Assembly (NCBI GenBank): GCA_964644465.1
Contig: CAZXVU010000057.1
Location: 1 to 12,929 of the forward strand
Direction: 5' to 3'
Source: CAZXVU01 sp964644465
GTDB taxonomy: Bacteria; Chlamydiota; Chlamydiia; Chlamydiales; SM23-39
Length of the DNA stretch: 12,929 bases
Made by a program: the position numbers and the translations under genes. Positions 1 to 7,078 of this stretch are shown here, piece after piece (the first letter of the stretch is position 1; each line of letters starts with the position of its first letter). Below the pieces are notes generated by a model that saw only the letters and a program-made list of their open reading frames with translations, was not told where the DNA came from and did no database searches.

Positions 1-1
1 C

Positions 2-493
2 ACGCACACAGATCATAAGATTCAAAATGATATTTATGCGAGAACAGCGGTGAAAATTCATGAATTTGCAACCCGGTTTTTTCAAGATTCTCCTGAACAA
101 CGATTTGTGATCGGGGGAGACCTGAATGTTTTTGACCAATTGGGGGGAGACAAATACGTGGAGAGATTGCGCGAATTATTTGCCGACAGCCAAGATTTCC
201 GAGAAACGGATTACTATGCTCCGAATCCTATTGCCTGGAGCAGTTTTATTGGGCGTTCTGACGATTCGTATTCAGCGCGCATTGCAAAAGATGGAATCGT
301 GGAGCCCAGTGCTCTCGACCAAATCCTAGTGGGAAATGGGATAGAACTCCAATCAGCTGCACGAGAAGCTGGGGTTTATAATGAGTCAGGGCAACTTTTA
401 GATTATTACCAAGAGCGGGATGAATACATGGCAAACCTGCAAAAGAGAATCACCTTCTCCGACCACTTTTTCAACATCGTCCGATTTAAGTAA
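2..493 (+). CDS. Endonuclease/exonuclease/phosphatase (EEP) family protein, 5'-truncated
   Basis: This is the C-terminal part of a metal-dependent phosphoesterase. The reading frame is open to the left edge, so the gene starts outside the window; the GTG at 50 is only an internal codon. The fragment begins with THTDH, matching the family's 'THxD' strand. It then shows GGDLNVF (the conserved GD-L/F-N metal and substrate loop), DQILV, and near the end SDHFF (the catalytic Asp-His pair). These are the last motifs of the fold in the correct order. EEP enzymes cleave phosphodiester or phosphomonoester bonds in DNA, sphingomyelin or phosphoinositides. Nothing visible decides the substrate, and the missing N-terminus would show whether it is secreted. 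The TAA stop directly abuts the minus-strand tRNA. The family call is secure, the specific function unknown. Confidence 0.8.
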   Translation, partial: THTDHKIQNDIYARTAVKIHEFATRFFQDSPEQRFVIGGDLNVFDQLGGDKYVERLRELFADSQDFRETDYYAPNPIAWSSFIGRSDDSYSARIAKDGIVEPSALDQILVGNGIELQSAAREAGVYNESGQLLDYYQERDEYMANLQKRITFSDHFFNIVRFK

Positions 494-566
494 TGCCTGA
501 ATGGAGAATCGAACTCCAGACCTTCGCATTACGAATGCGCTGCTCTACCAACTGAGCTATCCAGGC
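494..566 (-). tRNA. tRNA-Thr (anticodon CGT)
   Basis: The minus strand folds into a complete 73-nt cloverleaf. The acceptor stem is GCCTGGA/TTCAGGC with one G-T pair, and the discriminator is A. The D-arm is GCTC-AGTTGGTA-GAGC. The anticodon loop is TTCGTAA on a CGCA/TGCG stem, giving anticodon CGT, which reads the Thr codon ACG. The T-arm is TGGAG-TTCGATT-CTCCA. The anticodon arm resembles E. coli thrW as I recall it. The 3' CCA is not encoded: the next bases are TTA, the complement of the neighbouring TAA stop, so CCA must be added after transcription. Confidence 0.96.
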
Positions 567-585
567 AAATAATGGGCAAAAGGTT

Positions 586-591
586 ATTCTA
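586..591 (-). promoter_or_regulatory. Candidate -10 element for tRNA-Thr
   Basis: The minus strand reads TAGAAT here, 5 of 6 matches to the sigma-70 -10 consensus. It would start transcription about 13 nt before the tRNA 5' end, a normal short leader. No convincing -35 hexamer is seen at 16-18 bp, so this is tentative. It lies in the 59-bp divergent spacer shared with ispD. Confidence 0.35.
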
Positions 592-610
592 GAGGGTATT
601 TTTTCCTCAA

Positions 611-619
611 TGTTATACT
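611..619 (+). promoter_or_regulatory. Candidate extended -10 promoter of ispD
   Basis: TGTTATACT fits the extended -10 form TG-N-TATAAT with 5 of 6 matches in the hexamer. No good -35 is visible, which extended -10 promoters tolerate. The predicted start of transcription falls at or next to the ispD ATG at 626, so the message would have almost no leader. AGGAG at 620-624 is only one base from the ATG, too close to work as a normal Shine-Dalgarno site. Confidence 0.35.
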
Positions 620-625
620 AGGAGT

Positions 626-1294
626 ATGATTGAAGGTTTACGAGTTGGCGCTATTCTATTGATGGGGGGAGAAGGGGTCCGTTTTGGCGGACAGATCCCT
701 AAGCAATTCAGATGTCTCGGCCAAAAAAAGATTTATCTCTATCCTCTCGAAGTCCTGAAAGCGAGTCGTCTTTTTGATGAGATTCTTCTGGTCTGCCATC
801 GCGATTGGATCGAGATAGTGAAAAGAGAAACTTCCGTGCGGGTTGTTGAGGGAGGAAAAACAAGGCAGGAATCTTCTTATAGAGGCCTTTTAGGCTTTGA
901 TAGAAGGCCGGACGTAGTCTTGATTCACGATGCAGTGCGCCCATTTGTCAACGAAAGGATTCTCAAAGAGAATGTGGAGCAGGCAATCGTTCATGGAGCC
1001 GTAGATACTTGCATTCCAACGGCAGATACGCTAGTCCATGCCCCTGGCGGCCAGTTGATTTCCCACATTCCAAAACGGGAAGAGTATTTAAGAGGACAAA
1101 CGCCGCAAACGTTTCGAACAGATTGGATTATGGAAGCTCATGAGAGGGCGCTTAAAGAGGGTATTGAGAATGCCAGCGACGATTGCCGCTTGGTTTTGCA
1201 TTGCGGCCACCCGGTCAAGGTGGTAATAGGAGAAGAAAGGAACTTGAAGATCACTTCGGAGTTCGACCTCTTATTAGCTGAACAAATGACATGA
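626..1294 (+). CDS. ispD: 2-C-methyl-D-erythritol 4-phosphate cytidylyltransferase
   Basis: IspD transfers CMP from CTP to MEP, the third step of the non-mevalonate isoprenoid pathway in the cytosol. At 222 residues it has the usual family length. The N-terminal nucleotide-binding loop GGEGVRFGGQIPKQF holds the Arg19 and Lys26 that correspond to the catalytic Arg/Lys pair of E. coli IspD. HDAVRPFV (101-108) supplies the Mg/CTP Asp-Arg pair. RGQTPQTF (156-163) and NLKITSEFDLLLAE (206-219) complete the family signatures. The ATG at 626 is the only usable start, since an in-frame TAG lies at 590-592 with no start codon between. Its stop overlaps the next gene's ATG in an ATGA, pointing to translational coupling. 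The pathway is used by Chlamydiae, consistent with the rest of the window. Confidence 0.95.
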   Translation: MIEGLRVGAILLMGGEGVRFGGQIPKQFRCLGQKKIYLYPLEVLKASRLFDEILLVCHRDWIEIVKRETSVRVVEGGKTRQESSYRGLLGFDRRPDVVLIHDAVRPFVNERILKENVEQAIVHGAVDTCIPTADTLVHAPGGQLISHIPKREEYLRGQTPQTFRTDWIMEAHERALKEGIENASDDCRLVLHCGHPVKVVIGEERNLKITSEFDLLLAEQMT

Positions 1295-2214
1295 CCATAA
1301 ATTTTGAAAATCGGCCTCGGAAACAGCTCCGCCTTGCCATCCCTTTAGTTTTACTTGCCTGTTTTTTTACCGCTTTGATGGCATTGGTCGTCAAAATCGG
1401 CGCTTCCCACTTAACACCTGAATCGATGGTCTTTTGGCGGAGTGTGATCGGCCTGTTGATTTTATTGCCCTGGATTCAATTTACCCCTCCACATGCCCCT
1501 TTAAGCGTAAAACTAAAAACCAAACAGTGGAAAATCCATCTGATCCGAGGGATCGCGAGCTTTCTTTCGATCTTTTTCTATTTTTACTCTTTAAAATATA
1601 TCGATTTGACGACCTCGACCTTGCTTTATAATACAATTCCGATCTTTGTCCCTATTGTGGGTTATCTTTGGAAACGGATCGTGATCTACCATCGCCTTTG
1701 GTGGGCGCTTGGGATTGCCTTTTTAGGGATTCTTTGCGTGCTCCAGCCTGGAAAAGGAGTTTTCCAATTTGCTTCCATCATCGCACTACTTTCTGGGATC
1801 ATGGGAGCCGTTTCTCTCGTTGCAATGCGTTTCGGCCATTATTCCGATCCCCCTTCGAGGATTCTTTTTTATGTTTTCGCTGTTCAAGGGGTCTGTACAG
1901 GCCTGGTAACTCTTTTCACTTTTGGAGCTAGCTGGGAAAGTCTTCATTTAAAAGATCTATTTCCGCTTGGACTCATTGGCATTTTCGGGTTTTTGTATCA
2001 AATCAGCATGACGTCCGCTGTCAAATTTGCCTCAGTGAGGTATTTGAGTCCGTTTCTCTATGTTACGGTCGTATTCACAATGATTTTTGATAAGTTGATT
2101 TGGGATGCTTCGTTATCTTGGCTCTCTCTCTTAGGATTTTTCCTGATCGTATCTGGCGCTATTTTAATGATGGTTCTCTATCCCAAAGAAGATCTCCACT
2201 TCAAACCCAAGTAA
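1291..2214 (+). CDS. DMT superfamily (EamA-type) transporter
   Basis: This is a 307-residue inner-membrane protein with about ten hydrophobic segments, near residues 14-36, 45-63, 84-101, 107-128, 137-151, 158-178, 192-212, 224-240, 252-270 and 275-296. They form two homologous five-helix halves, the classic EamA layout. ACFFTALMALVVKIGA and ESMVFWRSVIGLLILLP in the first two helices and PIFVPIVGYLWKR at the end of the first half are typical. The substrate cannot be read from the sequence. In Chlamydia and Rickettsia a DMT member imports S-adenosylmethionine, so that is one possibility, but exporters of amino acids or drugs share the fold. The ATG overlaps the ispD stop by 4 nt, so the two are likely co-transcribed and coupled. 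There is no obvious biochemical link between them. Confidence 0.85.
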   Translation: MTINFENRPRKQLRLAIPLVLLACFFTALMALVVKIGASHLTPESMVFWRSVIGLLILLPWIQFTPPHAPLSVKLKTKQWKIHLIRGIASFLSIFFYFYSLKYIDLTTSTLLYNTIPIFVPIVGYLWKRIVIYHRLWWALGIAFLGILCVLQPGKGVFQFASIIALLSGIMGAVSLVAMRFGHYSDPPSRILFYVFAVQGVCTGLVTLFTFGASWESLHLKDLFPLGLIGIFGFLYQISMTSAVKFASVRYLSPFLYVTVVFTMIFDKLIWDASLSWLSLLGFFLIVSGAILMMVLYPKEDLHFKPK

Positions 2215-2249
2215 AACACCGGTACTGCTCAATATGGGCATGTAGCTCT

Positions 2250-2380
2250 ATTCACACAAAGACACAAAGGCACAAAGAAGCACAGAGATAGAAAAAAATT
2301 GCAGCTTTGCTGCTCGCTGCAAAGCAGCGAAAAAATCTTCTCCTCTTCTTTCCTTTGTGTCTTTGTGTCTTTGTGTGAAT
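2250..2380. repeat. Large inverted-repeat element with CACAAAGA-type 8-mer arms
   Basis: The arms at 2250-2277 and 2353-2380 are 28 nt each and complementary except for one G-T pair. Each arm is itself a tandem run of 8-mers (left: ACACAAAG, ACACAAAG, GCACAAAG). Together they could form a 131-nt hairpin with smaller stems in its centre. The element fills most of the convergent space between the DMT gene and the fumarase operon. I see no transposase, no clear target-site duplication and no coding sequence in it. Arms of this composition recall dispersed intergenic repeats of other bacteria, so it may be one copy of a non-autonomous (MITE/REP-like) family. The rest of 2215-2409 holds nothing else I can support. 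Confidence 0.8.
2292..2322 (-). terminator. Rho-independent terminator of the MFS-fumarase operon
   Basis: Read on the minus strand, TTGCAGC and GCTGCAA (2316-2322 and 2299-2305) form a 7-bp stem around a 10-nt loop. Seven consecutive T residues follow at once (2298-2292). It sits about 90 nt past the stop of the fumarase beta gene, in the centre of the larger inverted repeat. A competing stem GCTTTGC/GCAAAGC uses the same bases. There is no T-tract in the plus direction, so it should act on the minus-strand operon only. Confidence 0.6.
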
Positions 2381-2409
2381 AAAGTTAAGTGCCCGTTTGC
2401 ATACGCGCT

Positions 2410-2964
2410 CTATCTGCGATAGGCTTTTTGGCCTTCGAGATAGAGGTCCCCGCCATAGAGATCATTGATGACAGTTGCTGGCATATCCTTGACGACGAAT
2501 CGATAGACAGCTTCGGCTTCCAAATCTGGATAGGCGATAATCTCTGCAGAAATTACAGTGCGGCTGATGAGAGCCGCAGCTCCTTCGATAGCTCCAAAGT
2601 ATACGCAGCCATATTTTTTCATGGCGTCTTTGACTTCTTGCGAGCGGATCCCCTTTCCAATCATCCCTCTTAACCCCCGTTCCATTAAGAGAGGCGCAAA
2701 TGGATCCATCCGGGTTGCAGTCGTAGGACCGCAAGGTCCGATGGCATGGCCTGGTTTTGGAGGAGTTGGTCCTGTGTAATAAAGAATCTGCCCATCGGGG
2801 TTGAAGGGGAGCTCTTTTCCTTGGAGCAGCTCTTCATGAAAGCGGATATGCGCTGCATCGCGGGCGGTATAAATGATACCGGAGAAGAGGACATGGTCGC
2901 CTGCTTTCAGAGGTTCGAGATCTTTCAAGGTCAGCGGCGGGGTGAGTGCAATTTTATTCAACAT
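2410..2964 (-). CDS. Class I fumarate hydratase (or tartrate dehydratase), beta subunit
   Basis: This is the C-terminal-domain subunit of a two-subunit Fe-S hydro-lyase, which with the alpha subunit interconverts fumarate and malate. It aligns with the C-terminal third of E. coli FumA. The shared motifs are FSGIIYTARDAAH (28-40), ILYYTGP (60-66), GPTTATRMD (79-87), GKGIRSQEV (103-111) and YFGAIEGAAA (122-131). At 184 residues it is near the usual beta length. A longer frame opens at 3045, but those extra 27 residues lie inside the alpha gene. The ATG at 2962-2964 is preferred because it overlaps the alpha stop by 11 nt and has AAAGAG 5 nt upstream. Fumarase, L-tartrate dehydratase and mesaconase share this family, so the substrate is uncertain. 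Fumarase is the default for a metabolic operon. Confidence 0.85.
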   Translation of the reverse strand: MLNKIALTPPLTLKDLEPLKAGDHVLFSGIIYTARDAAHIRFHEELLQGKELPFNPDGQILYYTGPTPPKPGHAIGPCGPTTATRMDPFAPLLMERGLRGMIGKGIRSQEVKDAMKKYGCVYFGAIEGAAALISRTVISAEIIAYPDLEAEAVYRFVVKDMPATVINDLYGGDLYLEGQKAYRR

Positions 2965-3796
2965 AGATCTCTTTACCGCGATGGGAGTGGCAATCGATGT
3001 TGACAGCGACAGGGAAGGCAGCCATATGGACAGGTCCATGTTCAATATGAAGTCCTAAAGCTGTCGTTGTTCCACCCATGCCTGCGGGGCCGATTCCTAA
3101 GCGGTTGACTTGATCAAAAAGCTCCTCTTCCAATTTCCGATACGTGGGGTGGGGATTGGGTTTTCCAATGGGCCAAAGGAGCGCCTTTTGTGCAAGAAGC
3201 GCCGCCCGCGCGAAGGGGCCTCCCATGCCGATGCCAATGGCAAAAGGGGGGCTCGCATTGGGCCCTGCATTTTGGATCGTTTCTAAGATAAACGCCTTGG
3301 CCGCATCGAGACCTTCTGCGGGAGTGAACATTTTGAGAGCGCTTTTGTTATCGCATCCGCATCCTTTCACCAAAAGGGAGATCTTCAAGGCGTCTCCAGG
3401 GACAATATCGTAATGGATGATGGCAGGAGTGTTATCATTCGTGTTGTGGCGATGGATCGGATCATCGAGGATAGACATCCGGAGAAATCCGTCCCGATAT
3501 CCTTGGCGGACTCCTTCATTGAGCAATTCTGTAAGAGGACCGTCTACATGTACTTGCTGGCCGATTTCTACAAAAAGCACTGCGTAGCCAGTGTCTTGGC
3601 AAAAGGCGATTTTTTCTTTGCAGGCCAAACGGGCGTTTTCAATGAGAAGGTTTAAAACCTCTTTTCCGTGGGGAGATTGCTCTGTTTTACGGGCGCGCTG
3701 CAGAGCTTCTAGCGTATCGGGGCGCAAAATGCAATTCGCATCGATGCAAAGCTGCCTAACATGGGTAATGATCTGATCTTCTGAAATATGGCGCAT
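2954..3796 (-). CDS. Class I fumarate hydratase (or tartrate dehydratase), Fe-S alpha subunit
   Basis: The alpha subunit carries the [4Fe-4S] cluster whose free iron activates the hydroxyl group of the substrate. At 280 residues it matches other split class I fumarases. Visible landmarks are FCQDTGYAV (65-73, cluster Cys66), KGCGCDNKS (144-152), NASPPFAIGIGMGG (180-193), GGTTTALG (241-248) and PVAVNIDCHSHRG (262-274, likely cluster Cys269). The second canonical ligand lies in the CPP motif of FumA. Here it is Ser182-Pro-Pro, while the preceding loop, GGGSAN in FumA, has two cysteines (146 and 148). The cluster site is therefore unusual. The gene starts 3 nt after the MFS stop and overlaps the beta gene, so all three are one operon. 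AGAAG lies about 12 nt upstream of the ATG. Confidence 0.85.
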   Translation of the reverse strand: MRHISEDQIITHVRQLCIDANCILRPDTLEALQRARKTEQSPHGKEVLNLLIENARLACKEKIAFCQDTGYAVLFVEIGQQVHVDGPLTELLNEGVRQGYRDGFLRMSILDDPIHRHNTNDNTPAIIHYDIVPGDALKISLLVKGCGCDNKSALKMFTPAEGLDAAKAFILETIQNAGPNASPPFAIGIGMGGPFARAALLAQKALLWPIGKPNPHPTYRKLEEELFDQVNRLGIGPAGMGGTTTALGLHIEHGPVHMAAFPVAVNIDCHSHRGKEIYVE

Positions 3797-3799
3797 GTT

Positions 3800-5323
3800 T
3801 TAGGCTTCTTTTGAATGGCGATTGCGGATCCATAGGGCCGCAAAAACAGCCAGAAAAATAATAGCTGTATTCACTGCTATGACGAGATGAAATGCGCTCA
3901 TGAAGGAATTCTCGAAGAAGGTGAAGACCTGATCGCTTTGCTCTCCAACAACCTTTGTAATCTCTGAAACAGAACCCGTAGCCTGTTCCAACATTTTTTG
4001 AAGGGCGTTGATTTGCCCTCTTGTTAGCTCGATCGAAGATTCTTTCAGATTTTTCAGAAACGCGCTTTTCTCCGACACATGGAAAATCGCAGAGCTGATG
4101 GCGAGGAAAATCCCTCCGGCCATATTCCAGAAAGTCGCAATCGTTCCGATCGCTTTTCCTGCTTTCTCTTCTGGGATCGATTGATTTACGGCAGTCATCA
4201 GGCAGGTATTGCTAAAACCCCAATTGATCCCTAAAAGAAAGAAGGGAACTGCCAGCCAAGCTAAAGGGAAATTAGGACTGATAAACAAGTGGAGGCATGC
4301 GGCGATAAACGCAGCAACAACGGAAGCGGTGAGAAGATTTGCAATGCCGAAACGTTTGAGGAGCGAAGAAAAAAGGATCGAAACAACGACTTGGGCGACG
4401 GGGATGATCGCGATCAGAAAGCCAATTGTGTAAGGAGAGAGTTCCCGAATGATTTTGAGATAGAGGGGATCGAAAAACATGAAAACATAAGTGACGATGC
4501 CCGCAACAGCACAGCTGAATGTGGAGAGGAGGATCAGCTTTTTGCTGAAGATCTTGATTTCGAGAAGAGGATGTTCGATTTTTTCTTCAACTATGACGAG
4601 GATAATGAGAGCTACGATTCCTAAAATGAGCGTTACGAGCGTATCGATTTCCGTAAACCCTCTTTCGGCGCCGGAGATGATGCCATAGGTAAAAGAGCCT
4701 AAACCGACGATTAGGAGGATAAGACCGATCCAGTCGATATGCACAGTCCGGGCAGGGGGCAATTTCGATGTCCTCATACTGAAAGTGCACATGGCGAGTC
4801 CCAGGATCACGATCGGTATATTGATCCAGAACACCCATCTCCAACCGAGGAGGCCGACCAAAATGCCTCCGATAGCAGGACCGAGGGTAAGCCCAGCGCC
4901 TGTTATGCCGGTGTAAATGCCTACCGCTTTAGCATGTTCATGCTGCGGAAAAATATCGGTCAGCAGAGAGGTGGAGGAAATAAAAATCATCGATGCGCCA
5001 AGCCCCTGCACTCCCCGAGCGAAAATCAGAACGTCCATAGATGGGCTTAATGCGGCTCCGATGGCTGCGATGGCAAACAGTAAAGCGCCGATAAAAAAAA
5101 CTTTTTTCCGTCCGAAGAGATCTGCGAACTTTCCTGCAGCGATCATCGTCATGCTGAGAAGCATCGAGTAAATATTCGAGACCCATTGGAGCTGAAGCAC
5201 TGAAGCGAAGAGCGATTTTTGAATGAATGGGAGCGCAGTATTGACGATCGTCACATCGAGAAAGGCAGTGAAGGCAAGCAGCGAGACGCCGATAAGGGCC
5301 CACCACCGAAAGTTATCATTCAT
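3800..5323 (-). CDS. MFS transporter, DHA2 (14-TM EmrB/QacA-type) family
   Basis: This is a 507-residue inner-membrane, proton-coupled exporter. LDVTIVNTALP (22-32) in TM1 is the DHA2 motif D1. GKFADLFGRKKVF (64-76) is MFS motif A in loop 2-3. GAGLTLGPAIGGILVGLLGW (142-161) is the antiporter motif C, followed by RWVFWINIP. Hydrophobic segments number about 14. Residues 417-470 form a polar, helical-looking loop before the last helix, as in QacA-like members. Substrates of such pumps (drugs, bile salts, siderophores, lipids) cannot be read from sequence. It is first in a three-gene operon with the fumarase subunits, 3 nt apart. That hints at export of a metabolite connected with C4-dicarboxylates, but this is only inference. 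Start ATG at 5321-5323; the upstream GGGTAG is a weak ribosome site. Confidence 0.9.
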   Translation of the reverse strand: MNDNFRWWALIGVSLLAFTAFLDVTIVNTALPFIQKSLFASVLQLQWVSNIYSMLLSMTMIAAGKFADLFGRKKVFFIGALLFAIAAIGAALSPSMDVLIFARGVQGLGASMIFISSTSLLTDIFPQHEHAKAVGIYTGITGAGLTLGPAIGGILVGLLGWRWVFWINIPIVILGLAMCTFSMRTSKLPPARTVHIDWIGLILLIVGLGSFTYGIISGAERGFTEIDTLVTLILGIVALIILVIVEEKIEHPLLEIKIFSKKLILLSTFSCAVAGIVTYVFMFFDPLYLKIIRELSPYTIGFLIAIIPVAQVVVSILFSSLLKRFGIANLLTASVVAAFIAACLHLFISPNFPLAWLAVPFFLLGINWGFSNTCLMTAVNQSIPEEKAGKAIGTIATFWNMAGGIFLAISSAIFHVSEKSAFLKNLKESSIELTRGQINALQKMLEQATGSVSEITKVVGEQSDQVFTFFENSFMSAFHLVIAVNTAIIFLAVFAALWIRNRHSKEA

Positions 5324-5394
5324 GTTCTACCCATACCAAATTGGGCAATTTCGAGATTGGTTTTTTTATCCCATGATCGATAGACTAGACTATT
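5324..5394. promoter_or_regulatory. Divergent promoter region between the MFS-fumarase and metNIQ operons
   Basis: These 71 bp separate two head-to-head operons and must hold both promoters. For metN a weak candidate is TTGGTT (5357-5362) with TAGACT (5381-5386) at an 18-bp spacer, which would start transcription within a few bases of the ATG. No clear Shine-Dalgarno precedes metN. No good hexamer pair is visible for the MFS gene. The space is too short for a SAM (S-box) or T-box riboswitch, and I see no MetJ-box-like tandem 8-mers. Confidence 0.4.
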
Positions 5395-6408
5395 ATGCCG
5401 TCAATTATTGAAGTAGAATCTCTTTCTAAACTTTATAATACTGTCCCTGCTTTAGAAAATATTACTTTACGTATCGAGCAAGGCGATATTTTCGGAATCA
5501 TTGGTCTTAGCGGCGCGGGCAAATCGACCCTGATCCGTTGCTTGGCCTCTTTGATAGTACCTAGCTCCGGGAAGGTTTTGTTTCAGGGAAGCGATTTAAG
5601 CCGCATGAAGAAGGAAGAGCTGCGCCATTTCCGCAAGAAAATGGGGATGATTTTCCAGCATTTCAATCTCTTGAGCTCCCGGACAGCTGGGGGCAATATC
5701 GCCTATCCATTGGAAATTGCCAATGTCCCAAAAATGGAACAAAATGAGCGCATTGAAAAGCTGCTTAACCTCGTTGGCCTCTCTAACAAAAAAGAGGCCT
5801 ATCCCTCTCAATTGAGCGGAGGGGAGAAGCAAAGAGTAGGCATCGCCCGCGCTCTGGCCAACCACCCTGACGTATTGCTCTGCGACGAGGCGACCTCCGC
5901 GCTAGATCCGAAAACGACCAAGGAGATCTTAGATCTTCTGAAGAGCATCAATAAAAAACTTGGCGTGACGATCATTTTGATTACCCATGACATGGAAGTG
6001 ATCAAAAGGATCTGCAATAAAGTCGCAGTCCTTGAAGAAGGGCGCATTGTAGAAGAGGGTCTTGTCTCCGAAGTATTTGCCGATCCGAAACATCCAATCA
6101 CGAAACATTTTATCCAAAGCACTTCCCACGAAATTCCCGAAGAGTTTTTCAAGCCTTCCTCTCCGAATAGAAAACTGCTGCGGCTTCGCTTTAAAGGAAA
6201 GGCTGCCGGAGAGCCTCTCATCTCGCAAATTGTGAAACTGTTTCATGTAGAGGCGAATATCCTTCTCGGCTGGATCGATCATCTGCAAACCATTGTCGTT
6301 GGGACGCTCATCATTGAATTGTCAGGAACTCCTGAGGGAATTGGAGCTGCATTAACGTATCTCGCTGAAAAGACAGTCCATTACGAGGTGTTGGAACGTG
6401 GAGTCTAA
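5395..6408 (+). CDS. metN: D/L-methionine ABC importer, ATP-binding subunit
   Basis: This ATPase drives methionine uptake with MetI and MetQ. At 337 residues it has the normal MetN length. It has Walker A GLSGAGKST (37-45), Q-loop Gln88 (MIFQHFNLLSSRT), ABC signature LSGGEKQR (140-147; Glu where LSGGQ is usual), Walker B VLLCDEATSALD (160-171) and the switch His198 in THDM. 'FQHFNLLSSRT' is typical of the MetN subfamily. The last 75 residues form the NIL/ACT-like regulatory domain (LIIELSGTPEGIGAAL, 305-320). In E. coli this domain binds methionine and shuts the transporter off (trans-inhibition). The first gene of metNIQ, it overlaps metI by 11 nt. The ATG at 5395 gives the standard N-terminus. 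Confidence 0.94.
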   Translation: MPSIIEVESLSKLYNTVPALENITLRIEQGDIFGIIGLSGAGKSTLIRCLASLIVPSSGKVLFQGSDLSRMKKEELRHFRKKMGMIFQHFNLLSSRTAGGNIAYPLEIANVPKMEQNERIEKLLNLVGLSNKKEAYPSQLSGGEKQRVGIARALANHPDVLLCDEATSALDPKTTKEILDLLKSINKKLGVTIILITHDMEVIKRICNKVAVLEEGRIVEEGLVSEVFADPKHPITKHFIQSTSHEIPEEFFKPSSPNRKLLRLRFKGKAAGEPLISQIVKLFHVEANILLGWIDHLQTIVVGTLIIELSGTPEGIGAALTYLAEKTVHYEVLERGV

Positions 6409-7078
6409 TTTTGATCTTGCCCTGCAGTTAATCCCTCTCCAGCTCTGGAATACCATCTACATGGTTTTTGCATCGGCCTTCTTTGCCACTCTCATCGGCC
6501 TTCCCTTAGGAGTTGTTTTAACCATCACTAGCAAAGGGCATCTGAAAGAAAATGTCTTTCTCTACAAACTGCTTGAAACGATTGTCAACATCGGCAGATC
6601 GTTTCCCTTTGCCATCCTCATGGTCGCACTCATTCCGTTTACAAGATGGCTTGTTGGGACCAGTTTAGGCACTACAGCTTCGATCGTCCCGCTTACAATT
6701 GCAGCGGCTCCATTCATTGCCAGGCTCATCGAAACAAGTCTGAAAGAAATCGACAGTCAGATTCTCGAAGCGGCCATCGTCATGGGATCCAACACCTGGC
6801 AAATCATCGCAAAAGTCTTGATTCAAGAAGCGCTTCCTTCTATTGTTACAGGAATTACTTTAACCATCGTCAACCTGATCGGCTATAGCGCTATGGCTGG
6901 TTTAGTAGGGGGCGGCGGGCTTGGGCAGGTGGCTATCCAATACGGATATAACCAATTCAATACCTTCATTATGGTTGTTACGATCATCCTTTTGATCCTC
7001 CTCGTTCAAGGAGTTCAATGGATAGGAAGCAAGCTTGTTCAAACCATTCTGAAAAAAAGAGGAAAGGTTCATGTTTAA
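6398..7078 (+). CDS. metI: D/L-methionine ABC importer, permease subunit
   Basis: This is the membrane subunit of the MetNIQ importer: 226 residues with about five hydrophobic helices. The EAA loop that docks on the ATPase runs from 124 to about 147 (EAAIVMGSNTWQIIAKVL). GRSFPFAILMVALIPFTR (66-83) and SAMAGLVGGGGLGQVAIQYG (164-183) are close to textbook MetI. It starts with GTG inside the end of metN. GAGGTG at 6385-6390 lies 7 nt ahead and makes a good Shine-Dalgarno site, which supports this start over any later Met. It overlaps metQ by 8 nt, so the three subunits are translationally linked. Confidence 0.94.
   Translation: MESNFDLALQLIPLQLWNTIYMVFASAFFATLIGLPLGVVLTITSKGHLKENVFLYKLLETIVNIGRSFPFAILMVALIPFTRWLVGTSLGTTASIVPLTIAAAPFIARLIETSLKEIDSQILEAAIVMGSNTWQIIAKVLIQEALPSIVTGITLTIVNLIGYSAMAGLVGGGGLGQVAIQYGYNQFNTFIMVVTIILLILLVQGVQWIGSKLVQTILKKRGKVHV

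Noticed and set aside
50..52. GTG as the start of the phosphoesterase gene
   Set aside because: Starting here would remove the THTDH strand and all N-terminal catalytic motifs; the frame is open to the window edge.
2250..2380. CRISPR array
   Set aside because: The 8-mers are contiguous without unique spacers and the two blocks are inverted, not direct, repeats.
2389..2779. Plus-strand open frames opposite the fumarase beta gene
   Set aside because: They lie antisense to a well-conserved enzyme and have no domain features.
2965..3045. Upstream extension of the fumarase beta gene to an ATG at 3043-3045
   Set aside because: The extra residues overlap the alpha coding region, have no match to the family, and the ATG at 2964 gives the standard N-terminus with a ribosome site.
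5324..5394. SAM riboswitch or MetJ operator before metN
   Set aside because: The 71-bp spacer is too short for an S-box aptamer and no tandem AGACGTCT-like boxes are present.
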